Origin: Kiritimatiellales bacterium
GTDB lineage: Bacteria; Verrucomicrobiota; Kiritimatiellia; Kiritimatiellales; Pontiellaceae
Assembly (NCBI GenBank): GCA_030588285.1
Contig: JAUUYK010000053.1
Span: forward strand, 1-6,914
DNA: 6,914 nucleotides
Reading direction: 5' to 3'
Both the position numbers and the translations under genes were made by a program. The notes beneath the pieces are model-generated. The model made no database searches and was not told where the DNA came from. It saw nothing but the letters and a program-made list of their open reading frames with translations. Position 1 is the stretch's first letter, and the number at the start of each line of letters is the position of its first letter. This document shows positions 1-5,666 of the stretch, in pieces.

Positions 1-824
1 ACATGGGCTTTATTCACGACATCAAAAAAGTGATCGCGAAACTGCCGAAAAAGCGGCAATCGCTTTTCTTCTCCGCCACGATGGAACCCAAGGTTAAACA
101 ACTCGCGGAATCGTTAGTGAATAACCCCGCGCAGGTAGCGATTGCTCCAGATAAACCAGCGGTTGAACGGATTATCCAGAAGATGATGTTCGTCGATAAA
201 AAGAGTAAAGACGACGCAATTATGGCGCTGATGTCCAGCAAGAAGCTGGATCGGGTCATTGTCTTTGTGCAGATGAAGCATGTGGCCAATAAAGTGGCGC
301 GTAAGCTCGAAGGCATCGGTATTTCAGCGGCCGCCATTCATGGAAATAAGAGTCAGAGTGCGCGAACAAAAGCACTGGCCGATTTTAAGTCGGGTAAATT
401 ACGCGCCTTAGTTGCCACCGATATTGCCGCCCGCGGAATTGATGTGGACGGGATCTCCCACGTCATCAACTACGATATTCCGGTCGAACCCGAAACCTAC
501 GTTCATCGAATCGGCAGAACGGCTCGTGCGGGGGCCGATGGCGATGCTATTTCGCTATGCAGTGCGCCCGAGCGCGATTACCTGCGGGCTATTGAAAAAC
601 TAATTCGTATTCAAATTCCCGTCGATCTTAAGCACTCTCTACATTGCGAAAAGTCGATGAATGCCACGGGTGCCGATGCCAAGCCGGGACCGAAAGTCCG
701 CCAGCAACGCGGTAAAGTGACGGTTGGGGCTAATGGCCGCGCCAAGCACACGAGTAATAATAAACGACCGGATCAGGTGCGGAGCCGCCGTCCGTCAAAT
801 TCACGGAGAAAAAGTCGTGGTTGA
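1..824 (+). CDS. rhlE: DEAD-box ATP-dependent RNA helicase, C-terminal part (RhlE-like), 5' end outside window
   Basis: This is the 3' part of a DEAD-box RNA helicase, which unwinds or remodels RNA duplexes using ATP in the cytoplasm. The frame is open to the left edge, and the methionine at base 3 is internal: it matches the stretch just after the DEAD motif in this family. Numbering from that methionine, motif III SAT is at 24-26, motif IV (VIVFVQ) near 85-90, motif V (TDIAARGID) at 139-147 and motif VI (HRIGRTAR) at 168-175. The RecA-like domain 2 is therefore complete; motifs Q, I, Ia, Ib and II lie upstream. The last 55 or so residues are a basic, low-complexity tail rich in Arg, Lys, Ser and Asn, as in RhlE-type helicases, where such tails bind RNA. 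The stop overlaps the start of the next gene by 8 nt, which suggests coupled expression with an RNA-binding protein. DEAD-box helicase is certain; the RhlE subgroup is likely, but SrmB or DbpA-like relatives are not excluded. Confidence 0.93.
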   Translation, partial: MGFIHDIKKVIAKLPKKRQSLFFSATMEPKVKQLAESLVNNPAQVAIAPDKPAVERIIQKMMFVDKKSKDDAIMALMSSKKLDRVIVFVQMKHVANKVARKLEGIGISAAAIHGNKSQSARTKALADFKSGKLRALVATDIAARGIDVDGISHVINYDIPVEPETYVHRIGRTARAGADGDAISLCSAPERDYLRAIEKLIRIQIPVDLKHSLHCEKSMNATGADAKPGPKVRQQRGKVTVGANGRAKHTSNNKRPDQVRSRRPSNSRRKSRG

Positions 825-1647
825 AGTCGGTAAAATAAATACATTAGAAATCTCGCGTCATTCCGATTTTGGGCTGTTATTTGATGGCGAAGAACTCGGC
901 GAAATCCTGATGCCGAAACGCTATGTTTCTGCCACATGGAACCCCGGCGATAAAGTAGAGGTTTTTGTCTATCTCGACTCCGAAGACCGTTTGACGGTTA
1001 CCACGGAAAAACCGAAAGCAACGGTCGGTGAATTTGCATTGCTGCGGGTGAAAGAACTCACCAATGTCGGCGCCTTTTTGGATTGGGGCATGCCGAAGGA
1101 TTTGCTGGTTCCATTCCGTGAACAACGGATAAAAATGCGGGAAGGCGAATCGTATATTGTTCACATCTATTTCGATCGCGTCAGTGGCCGAATTGCAGCC
1201 TCCTCGAAACTGGATAAATATTTAGAATCGTCCGATCGGTTTTATAAAACGGGTGATGAAGTGGATCTGATGATCTGGCAAAAAACCGACCTCGGGTATA
1301 AAGCCATTATCAACAACGAACGCTGGGGCATGGTTTTTCATAACGAAGTTTTTCAAGCCCTGCAACGCGGTAAAATGGTGAAGGGTTTCATCAAGCAAGT
1401 TCGGGCTGACGGTCGGATTGATCTCTGCCTCGATAAACCGGGTTACGAAAAAGTAACCCTGCTTACCGATAAAATTCTTACGTATATAAAAGATCAGGGC
1501 GGCTTTATGCCGATCACCGATAAAAATCCGCCGGAAGAAATATACGGCCTTTTTGGGGTGAGTAAAAAAACCTATAAAAAAGCGATCGGTGCGCTTTATA
1601 AGCAACGAATGATCACCTTCGAAAAAGGGGGCACGCGGCTGATTTAA
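817..1647 (+). CDS. cvfB: CvfB/YitL-family S1-domain and winged-helix RNA-binding protein
   Basis: This is a 276-aa protein that resembles the CvfB (YitL) family, RNA-binding proteins made of three S1-type domains followed by a winged helix. In Staphylococcus CvfB affects virulence gene expression, but the general molecular role is poorly known. I chose the GTG at 817: GGAG at 805-808 sits 8 nt upstream, and the resulting N-terminus ([19 protein letters not shown]) matches the family's usual opening. Approximate layout: S1-like domain 1 at residues 1-62, domain 2 at 67-132 (with [17 protein letters not shown]), domain 3 at 140-207, and winged helix at 212-276 ([17 protein letters not shown] near 244-260). 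The length fits the family (about 280-300 aa). The gene overlaps the helicase stop by 8 nt, so the two are probably translated together, consistent with a shared role in RNA handling. It is followed by a strong terminator. The reading frame is open further upstream to an ATG at 724, but that extension reads through the helicase tail and does not look native. Confidence 0.85.
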   Translation: MVEVGKINTLEISRHSDFGLLFDGEELGEILMPKRYVSATWNPGDKVEVFVYLDSEDRLTVTTEKPKATVGEFALLRVKELTNVGAFLDWGMPKDLLVPFREQRIKMREGESYIVHIYFDRVSGRIAASSKLDKYLESSDRFYKTGDEVDLMIWQKTDLGYKAIINNERWGMVFHNEVFQALQRGKMVKGFIKQVRADGRIDLCLDKPGYEKVTLLTDKILTYIKDQGGFMPITDKNPPEEIYGLFGVSKKTYKKAIGALYKQRMITFEKGGTRLI

Positions 1648-1680
1648 ACCGCAGAAGGTTAACCCTTTCTCTTCGACTTA

Positions 1681-1756
1681 AAACCAATGGATAAATGGAA
1701 ATAGGAGTGCTACCATCGGAGTAGCCCATTTGCATTTATCCGTTGGTTTTTTTTTT
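1681..1756 (+). terminator. Long intrinsic terminator after cvfB, with a nested hairpin in its loop
   Basis: Bases 1681-1697 pair with 1733-1749 over 17 positions, with only one G-U wobble, and a run of ten T begins at 1747 immediately after the GTTGG of the right arm. The 35-nt loop (1698-1732) can itself form a small hairpin, GCTAC (1709-1713) with GTAGC (1721-1725). A strong stem plus a T-run 33 nt past the cvfB stop fits a Rho-independent terminator for the helicase-cvfB unit. The stem is unusually long, and its outer base is A/T-rich and pairs with part of the T-run. On the opposite strand only a short T-run would follow, so termination of transcripts from the other direction would be weaker. 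Confidence 0.85.
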
Positions 1757-1855
1757 AAGGAACGATCTCTCGTCTCTTTTTAGTTTGATAAAAAATACGA
1801 CCAAAAAACGCACTTCCGAGAAGGGATATTTTGTGGCACATTAACCGTTCGTAAA

Positions 1856-2650
1856 ATGAAAATTCCATTTACCAAAATGCACGGGGCCGGCAACGATTTT
1901 ATCGTGGTCGATGATCGTACGCTCGGGTTTCCGATTGATGATAAAATATTCATCCGGTGGATTTCTACTCGCCATACCGGAGTGGGGTGCGATGGAGTTC
2001 TATTGCTTCAAACCTCAAAAATTGCCGACGTTCGAATGCGGTTCATTAATCCCGATGGTAGTGAGCAGGATATGTGTGGGAATGGCGCGCGGTGTATGGC
2101 CCGTTTTGCACACGAATTGGGAATAACTTCAACCGAAATGACGATGCAAACCGGTGCGGGAGTCGTGAATGCGATCGTTTATGACGATCGGGTTTGCATT
2201 GAACTAACCGCTCCGGTTGATCTGAAACAGGACGTGAAGGTCGATTTAGAAGAGCAGGTCGATTTTGTGAATACCGGCGTGCCACACGCGGTGGTTTGGG
2301 TCGCCGATCCTTCCGCGCTAAAAATTGCTAAAGTCGGGCGTATTATACGAAATCATGCGCTATTTACACCGAATGGAACCAACGTAAATTTTGCGCGTGT
2401 AGAGCCGGATGGCTCGCTAACAATGCGCACCTACGAGCGTGGTGTCGAGGCGGAAACACTGGCCTGCGGAACCGGCGCCACGGCGGTGGCACTGTTGGCC
2501 TTTGAGCGGGGCTGGGTAAACTTACCCGTTGCTGTGCATTGCGCCGGAAGCTTTGATTTGGTAATTGATTCAGTTCAAAAAATACCCACGCTGACGGGCG
2601 CCGCGGAAATTGTTTTTAAGGGGGAGATAATCTATGGAAATCGGATTTAG
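1856..2650 (+). CDS. dapF: Diaminopimelate epimerase
   Basis: This 264-aa enzyme interconverts LL- and meso-diaminopimelate, the penultimate step to lysine and the source of the peptidoglycan cross-linking residue, in the cytoplasm without a cofactor. The sequence has the diagnostic N-terminus with MHGAGNDF (8-15), the first catalytic cysteine in DMCGNGAR (Cys74) and the second in ETLACGTGATA (Cys204). The substrate-binding asparagine segment GTNVNFARV (174-182) and TYERGVEAE (192-200) are also present. Both halves of the pseudo-symmetric fold are therefore intact, and the length is close to the usual 270-280 aa. The ATG at 1856 gives the expected first residues, but no clear Shine-Dalgarno precedes it; the purine stretch at 1818-1825 is too distant. 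The gene starts a close-packed cluster and overlaps folK by 17 nt. DapL, encoded downstream in the window, would supply its LL-substrate. Confidence 0.97.
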   Translation: MKIPFTKMHGAGNDFIVVDDRTLGFPIDDKIFIRWISTRHTGVGCDGVLLLQTSKIADVRMRFINPDGSEQDMCGNGARCMARFAHELGITSTEMTMQTGAGVVNAIVYDDRVCIELTAPVDLKQDVKVDLEEQVDFVNTGVPHAVVWVADPSALKIAKVGRIIRNHALFTPNGTNVNFARVEPDGSLTMRTYERGVEAETLACGTGATAVALLAFERGWVNLPVAVHCAGSFDLVIDSVQKIPTLTGAAEIVFKGEIIYGNRI

Positions 2651-3137
2651 TCTGGGGTCCAATTTATACAATCGGAAACAGCTGTTAATACAGGCAAAAA
2701 CCCTGCTGCTGTCGGCGCCGCGCACCACGTTCGTTGCGCAATCGTCGATCTATGAAACAACGCCGGTCGATGTGAAACCACAGTATCAAAATATGGACTA
2801 TCTAAATTCAATTGTGGTGGTGGAAAGCAACCTTCCCGTAGAAAACTGGCTTTCTTTAATCGGTGAAATTGAAACAACTCTGGGGCGGGAACGATCGGAA
2901 GACCGGAATGCGCCGCGGACGATTGATGTGGATATTATTTATGCAGGCGAGCAGATCATCGACAGCGGGGGACTAGAAGTGCCGCATCCGCGCTGGGCCG
3001 AACGCCGTTTTGTGGTGCAACCGCTTTGCGATGTCCGCCCCGAAATGGTACTGCCAGAATGCAGTAAAACCGTGCGCCAGATTCTAGATACGCTACCGCT
3101 CGATGACGGACTAAGTATTTTTGACGAACAGTGGTGA
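2634..3137 (+). CDS. folK: 2-amino-4-hydroxy-6-hydroxymethyldihydropteridine pyrophosphokinase (HPPK)
   Basis: This 167-aa kinase transfers pyrophosphate from ATP to 6-hydroxymethyl-7,8-dihydropterin, giving the substrate for dihydropteroate synthase in folate synthesis. Visible family features are the opening SLGSNL (6-11), the pterin-loop region QSSIYETTPVD (36-46), YLNSIVVVES (56-65) and the HPPK signature RNAPRTIDVDII (91-102). In that signature Asp98 and Asp100 are the expected Mg-binding pair. LEVPHPRWAERRFVVQPL (114-131) is the conserved C-terminal motif. The length is near that of the E. coli enzyme (159 aa). The ATG at 2634 lies inside the end of dapF, 17 nt before the end of its stop codon, and has a strong Shine-Dalgarno, AGGGGGAG at 2619-2626, 7 nt upstream. 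The arrangement suggests translation independent of, or re-initiated after, dapF. folK next to panB and panC is a known arrangement in other bacteria, including proteobacteria, although the pathways differ. Confidence 0.96.
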   Translation: MEIGFSLGSNLYNRKQLLIQAKTLLLSAPRTTFVAQSSIYETTPVDVKPQYQNMDYLNSIVVVESNLPVENWLSLIGEIETTLGRERSEDRNAPRTIDVDIIYAGEQIIDSGGLEVPHPRWAERRFVVQPLCDVRPEMVLPECSKTVRQILDTLPLDDGLSIFDEQW

Positions 3138-3158
3138 ATGTACGAATAGGAACTAGAA

Positions 3159-3950
3159 ATGAAGTGGACTGCAGCAAAAATTAAAGCCCTTAAAGGCGAA
3201 CGAAAAATTGCGATGTTAACGGCGTATGATGCACTGACCGGATCATTGGTCGACGGTGCAGGTATCCCGATTGTGCTGGTGGGCGATTCCCTCGGCATGA
3301 CCGTGCTAGGCTATGAAACAACCCTGCCGGTGAAGATGGATGAAATGGTGCACCACGCCGCCGCGGTATCCCGCGGAGTGAAGGATGCATTAGTGATCGG
3401 CGATATGCCGTTTATGTCGTATCAACCCTCCATCGAAATGGGACTGAAAAATGCCGGTCGTTTTCTGAAAGAAGCGCACGTCGATGCGGTGAAAATTGAA
3501 GGCGGAGCCATTCGGGCACAATTGATTGAAGCCATGGTCGGCAATGGAATTCCCGTGCTGGGCCACATCGGCCTAACGCCACAAAGCGTCAAAGAAGTGG
3601 GCGGCTATCGCGTGCAGGGAAAAACTGCGGAGCAGGCGCGTCAACTAATGGACGATGCCATGGCGGTGGAACAGGCCGGGGCATTTGCCTTAGTGCTTGA
3701 GTGTGTGCCCGCCGAACTCGGCGAATTAATCTCTAGTGCCTTAACCATTCCAACCATTGGAATCGGCGGCGGGGCAGGCTGCGATGGACAGGTGCTGGTG
3801 CTTACGGATATGCTGGGAATCAGCGATAAATCCGTGCCGAAATTTGTTAAAAAATACGCCAACCTCAATCCGATTATTACCGAAGCTTTAGCGAACTACA
3901 GAGCCGAGGTGGAAGCCGGTACCTTCCCGACCGTTGAACAAAATTATTAG
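3159..3950 (+). CDS. panB: 3-methyl-2-oxobutanoate hydroxymethyltransferase (ketopantoate hydroxymethyltransferase)
   Basis: This 263-aa enzyme adds a hydroxymethyl group from 5,10-methylenetetrahydrofolate to 2-oxoisovalerate, giving ketopantoate, the first step to pantothenate. It is a TIM-barrel protein of the usual length (264 aa in E. coli). Residues expected for Mg and substrate binding are in place: Asp43 in VGDSLGM, Asp82 in GDMPFMSY, Lys112 in AVKIEGG and Glu181 in LECVP. The segments GHIGLTPQS (135-143), GGYRVQGKT (148-156) and TIGIGGGAGCDGQVLV are also conserved family blocks. The ATG at 3159 has AGGAA at 3148-3152, 6 nt upstream, and starts 21 nt after folK. panC follows after a single base. 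Its folate co-substrate gives a loose biochemical link to folK. No frameshift or missing key residue is seen. Confidence 0.97.
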   Translation: MKWTAAKIKALKGERKIAMLTAYDALTGSLVDGAGIPIVLVGDSLGMTVLGYETTLPVKMDEMVHHAAAVSRGVKDALVIGDMPFMSYQPSIEMGLKNAGRFLKEAHVDAVKIEGGAIRAQLIEAMVGNGIPVLGHIGLTPQSVKEVGGYRVQGKTAEQARQLMDDAMAVEQAGAFALVLECVPAELGELISSALTIPTIGIGGGAGCDGQVLVLTDMLGISDKSVPKFVKKYANLNPIITEALANYRAEVEAGTFPTVEQNY

Positions 3951-3951
3951 C

Positions 3952-4800
3952 ATGGAAATTATTCAATCACCCTCCGCAATGCAGACCCGTGCGTTAGAAT
4001 TCAGACGGCAGAGGCTTCGCATTGGTTTTGTGCCGACGATGGGGTTTCTGCATGAAGGGCATTTATCGCTCATGCGCCTTGCTCGGGCAACATGCGATGT
4101 GTTGGTCGTTAGCATTTTTGTGAACCCCACCCAGTTTGGGGCGAACGAAGATCTAGCCACCTATCCGCGCGATTTTGAGCGGGATGAAATGTTGTGCGAA
4201 CAGGAGGGTGCTGATTTTCTTTTTTATCCCGAGGCGGAAGCCATGTATGCCGCCGATGCCAGTATGAAGGTGAGCGAAAATTCTTTGTCCCAGTTCCTCT
4301 GCGGCGAATCGCGGCCCGAACATTTCAATGGCGTTTGCACGGTGGTGGCAAAACTCTTTAATTTGGTGCAGCCGGATGTTGCGGTGTTCGGCGAAAAAGA
4401 TGCACAGCAACTTCGTATTATCGAACGCATGGTTCGGGATTTAAATTTTCCGGTTCAACTTATTCGCGGCCCCATCATTCGTGAAACGGATGGTTTGGCC
4501 ATGAGTTCGCGGAATAAATACCTTACCGAAACGCAACGACAAAATGCGCTCTGTTTGAGGCAGTCTCTCAATCTGGTCGTCCAACTGGTTGGATCTGGAG
4601 AACGCTCTGTTGCTACGCTTCGTAAAGCGATACGGTTTCTGATTTCCAGTGCACCGGAAGCTGAAATCGATTATCTGGAATTTGTTGATGATTCCTCGCT
4701 TGAGCGAGTTGAGCAGATTGAAGAACGCACACTCGTTGCGCTGGCCGTTAAATTCGCGTCAACACGGCTTATTGATAACGTCATTTTATCTGTTCATTAA
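3952..4800 (+). CDS. panC: Pantothenate synthetase (pantoate--beta-alanine ligase)
   Basis: This 282-aa enzyme joins pantoate and beta-alanine, using ATP through a pantoyl-adenylate intermediate, to make pantothenate for coenzyme A. It shows the nucleotidyltransferase hallmarks: FVPTMGFLHEGHLSL (26-40) with the HxGH motif His34-Glu-Gly-His37, then IFVNPTQFG (55-63). GESRPEHFNGVCTVVAKLFN (118-137), FGEKDAQQL (146-154) and the KMSKS-like GLAMSSRNKYL (181-191) follow. The length equals that of the E. coli protein within one residue. I chose the ATG at 3952, one base after the panB stop. An in-frame TTG at 3934 would add only six residues inside panB. No Shine-Dalgarno is visible before 3952, so translation probably depends on ribosomes finishing panB. 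The beta-alanine source is not encoded here, since panD is absent. The C-terminal dimerisation part is complete to a TAA stop. Confidence 0.96.
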   Translation: MEIIQSPSAMQTRALEFRRQRLRIGFVPTMGFLHEGHLSLMRLARATCDVLVVSIFVNPTQFGANEDLATYPRDFERDEMLCEQEGADFLFYPEAEAMYAADASMKVSENSLSQFLCGESRPEHFNGVCTVVAKLFNLVQPDVAVFGEKDAQQLRIIERMVRDLNFPVQLIRGPIIRETDGLAMSSRNKYLTETQRQNALCLRQSLNLVVQLVGSGERSVATLRKAIRFLISSAPEAEIDYLEFVDDSSLERVEQIEERTLVALAVKFASTRLIDNVILSVH

Positions 4801-4966
4801 GAGGGCTTAAATGCCGGTTTTGAATCGACGTTTGGTATGCGCGCATTCCCATTTCGAGTTGCGATCCTTCGCGGCCTATTCTTGCTAATATAATTCATTT
4901 TTTCTCGCGTTTGAAGTGGGGATATTATACTTATGTGTGTTAGTTTTAATCACTTTGGCGGCTTAA
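4801..4966 (+). promoter_or_regulatory. AT-rich promoter-like gap between panC and the secreted-protein gene
   Basis: The gap contains a perfect -10-like hexamer TATAAT at 4889-4894, and a second candidate, TATTATACT, at 4923-4931. Neither has a good TTGACA-like hexamer at 15-19 bp upstream, so the promoter call is tentative. A T-run at 4898-4903 is not preceded by a convincing stem, so I find no intrinsic terminator for the pan cluster. The AT-rich part (about 4880-4950) contrasts with the flanking coding sequence and fits a separate promoter for the gene at 4967. Confidence 0.3.
4811..4888 (+). CDS. Possible 25-aa small ORF after panC
   Basis: An ATG ten bases after the panC stop opens a frame of 25 sense codons ending in TAA. 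The stretch AAGAGGG (4799-4805) lies 5 nt upstream, a plausible ribosome-binding site. The peptide starts MPVLNRRLVCAHSHF, has two Cys and four Arg, and carries no recognisable motif or membrane segment. An ORF this short can occur by chance, and the ribosome-binding site is the only positive sign. It could be a small protein, a translated leader for the downstream gene, or nothing. Confidence 0.18.
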   Translation: MPVLNRRLVCAHSHFELRSFAAYSC

Positions 4967-5506
4967 ATGTTTAACGAAAGATGTTTTAAAATCTATATGT
5001 TGGGATTGTTGCTGACATTAAGCGTAGTGCGTGTTGAATCAGCATCGATTAAATACAGCTTTGAAAGCGGTGATTTTTCCAATTGGAAGACTGAGGGCCA
5101 AAAGTGGTCGATTTATAAAAGATCAGCAACCGATGGAACAAAGTCGGCAATGTGTACCCTTTCAAAAGGAAGCGCTCCCGGAGTACAGGCGTGCATCGTG
5201 GGAATTAAGGACGCCAATCCGGGTTGGGTGCTTGTCGCCAAGTTGGATGTTTCTGGAAAAGTGAAATCGAACAGTTCCAAACTGAATCTCACCTTAATCT
5301 GCGTTGATGTGGCGGGGAATACCCTGCGAGAAGTCAAAAAAACGATCGTGGCTCCCTCGGCCGAGTTTCAAACCGTGGTGCTTCCTGAATTGGATGTTCC
5401 TTCGGGGACGACCGAGGCGTATTTCATGATCGGGGTTGAAGTTACACAACCCCCCTCATCCAAAGAGTGGTGGCGGTTTGATAATGTGGTTTTACAAGTA
5501 AAATAG
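4967..5506 (+). CDS. Secreted protein of unknown function, predicted beta-sandwich (carbohydrate-binding-module-like)
   Basis: I do not recognise a named family. The 179-aa product has an N-terminal signal peptide: charged MFNERCFK, hydrophobic IYMLGLLLTLSVV (9-21), then a likely signal-peptidase I site near RVESAS (about residues 25-26). There is no lipobox cysteine and no further membrane segment, so it should be released to the periplasm or outside. The mature part opens with YSFESGDFSNWKTEG (30-44) and ends with WWRFDNVVLQVK (168-179). These resemble the first and last strands of jelly-roll, CBM-like domains, where a final FDNV strand is typical; this is inference from pattern only. It would be a single stand-alone domain with no catalytic partner. 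A start at the internal ATG (4997) would remove the charged N-region and is less likely. The ribosome-binding site is poor (GGCGG near 4957-4961). It sits between unrelated biosynthetic units, apparently with its own promoter. Confidence 0.75.
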   Translation: MFNERCFKIYMLGLLLTLSVVRVESASIKYSFESGDFSNWKTEGQKWSIYKRSATDGTKSAMCTLSKGSAPGVQACIVGIKDANPGWVLVAKLDVSGKVKSNSSKLNLTLICVDVAGNTLREVKKTIVAPSAEFQTVVLPELDVPSGTTEAYFMIGVEVTQPPSSKEWWRFDNVVLQVK

Positions 5507-5542
5507 CCTTCCATTAAAGAGGCAACTACTGACCTAATTGCC

Positions 5543-5570
5543 TTGACTCAAAACCTACTTTTCCAATGAT
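5543..5570 (+). promoter_or_regulatory. Candidate sigma-70-type promoter for dapL
   Basis: TTGACT at 5543-5548 matches the -35 consensus at five of six positions. AATGAT at 5565-5570 follows after 16 bp and matches the -10 consensus at four of six; GATAGT at 5568-5573 is an alternative -10 with a longer spacer. Transcription would begin around 5577, leaving a leader of about 90 nt before the dapL ATG. The call rests on consensus similarity only. Confidence 0.4.
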
Positions 5571-5575
5571 AGTGC

Positions 5576-5638
5576 TTTGTGGCGAAATCGAAATCCTAAA
5601 AAAGGAATCAGCATGTTATCTGCTTGTGCCGCCACAAA
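5576..5638 (+). promoter_or_regulatory. Inverted repeat in the dapL 5' leader (possible cis-regulatory structure)
   Basis: TTTGTGGCG at 5576-5584 is exactly complementary to CGCCACAAA at 5630-5638, enclosing 45 nt. Within the loop AGCA (5609-5612) can pair with TGCT (5620-5623), and an AAAGGA followed by an ATG at 5613 lies between the arms. The left arm falls at about the predicted transcription start, and the true ribosome-binding site (5654-5660) lies outside the stem. A second GCCAC at 5642-5646 could compete for the left arm. It matches no riboswitch class I can identify and is too short for the known lysine riboswitch. Confidence 0.3.
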
Positions 5639-5666
5639 AAAAGCCACTTTAAATAAGGAGAAATTA

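Noticed and set aside
724..816. ATG at 724 as the cvfB start
   Set aside because: The added 31 residues read the helicase tail in another frame, have no good ribosome-binding site and do not match the family N-terminus; GTG at 817 does.
877..1605. Long minus-strand open frames opposite cvfB and other genes
   Set aside because: They mirror strongly supported + strand genes, have low-complexity or unfamiliar products and lack start signals.
1657..1664. Palindrome GGTTAACC
   Set aside because: An 8-bp palindrome alone is expected by chance and has no supporting context.
1757..1855. Promoter for dapF
   Set aside because: The region is A/T-rich with TTGATA at 1785-1790, but no -10-like hexamer lies at a suitable distance, so I do not call one.
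3934..3951. TTG at 3934 as the panC start
   Set aside because: It adds six residues overlapping panB; the ATG at 3952 gives the usual PanC opening and length.
4898..4903. T-run after panC as an intrinsic terminator
   Set aside because: No stable stem directly precedes it; the nearby GCGA/TCGC pairing (4861-4872) is too short and about 25 nt away.
5520..5543. Inverted repeat AGGCAA/TTGCCT after the secreted-protein gene as a terminator
   Set aside because: The stem is only 6 bp with a 12-nt loop and is not followed by a T-run; it may be chance, and it touches the -35 of the dapL promoter candidate.
5577..5612. TTG at 5577 as the dapL start
   Set aside because: It lies at the predicted transcription start and has no ribosome-binding site; the extension is unlike the family.
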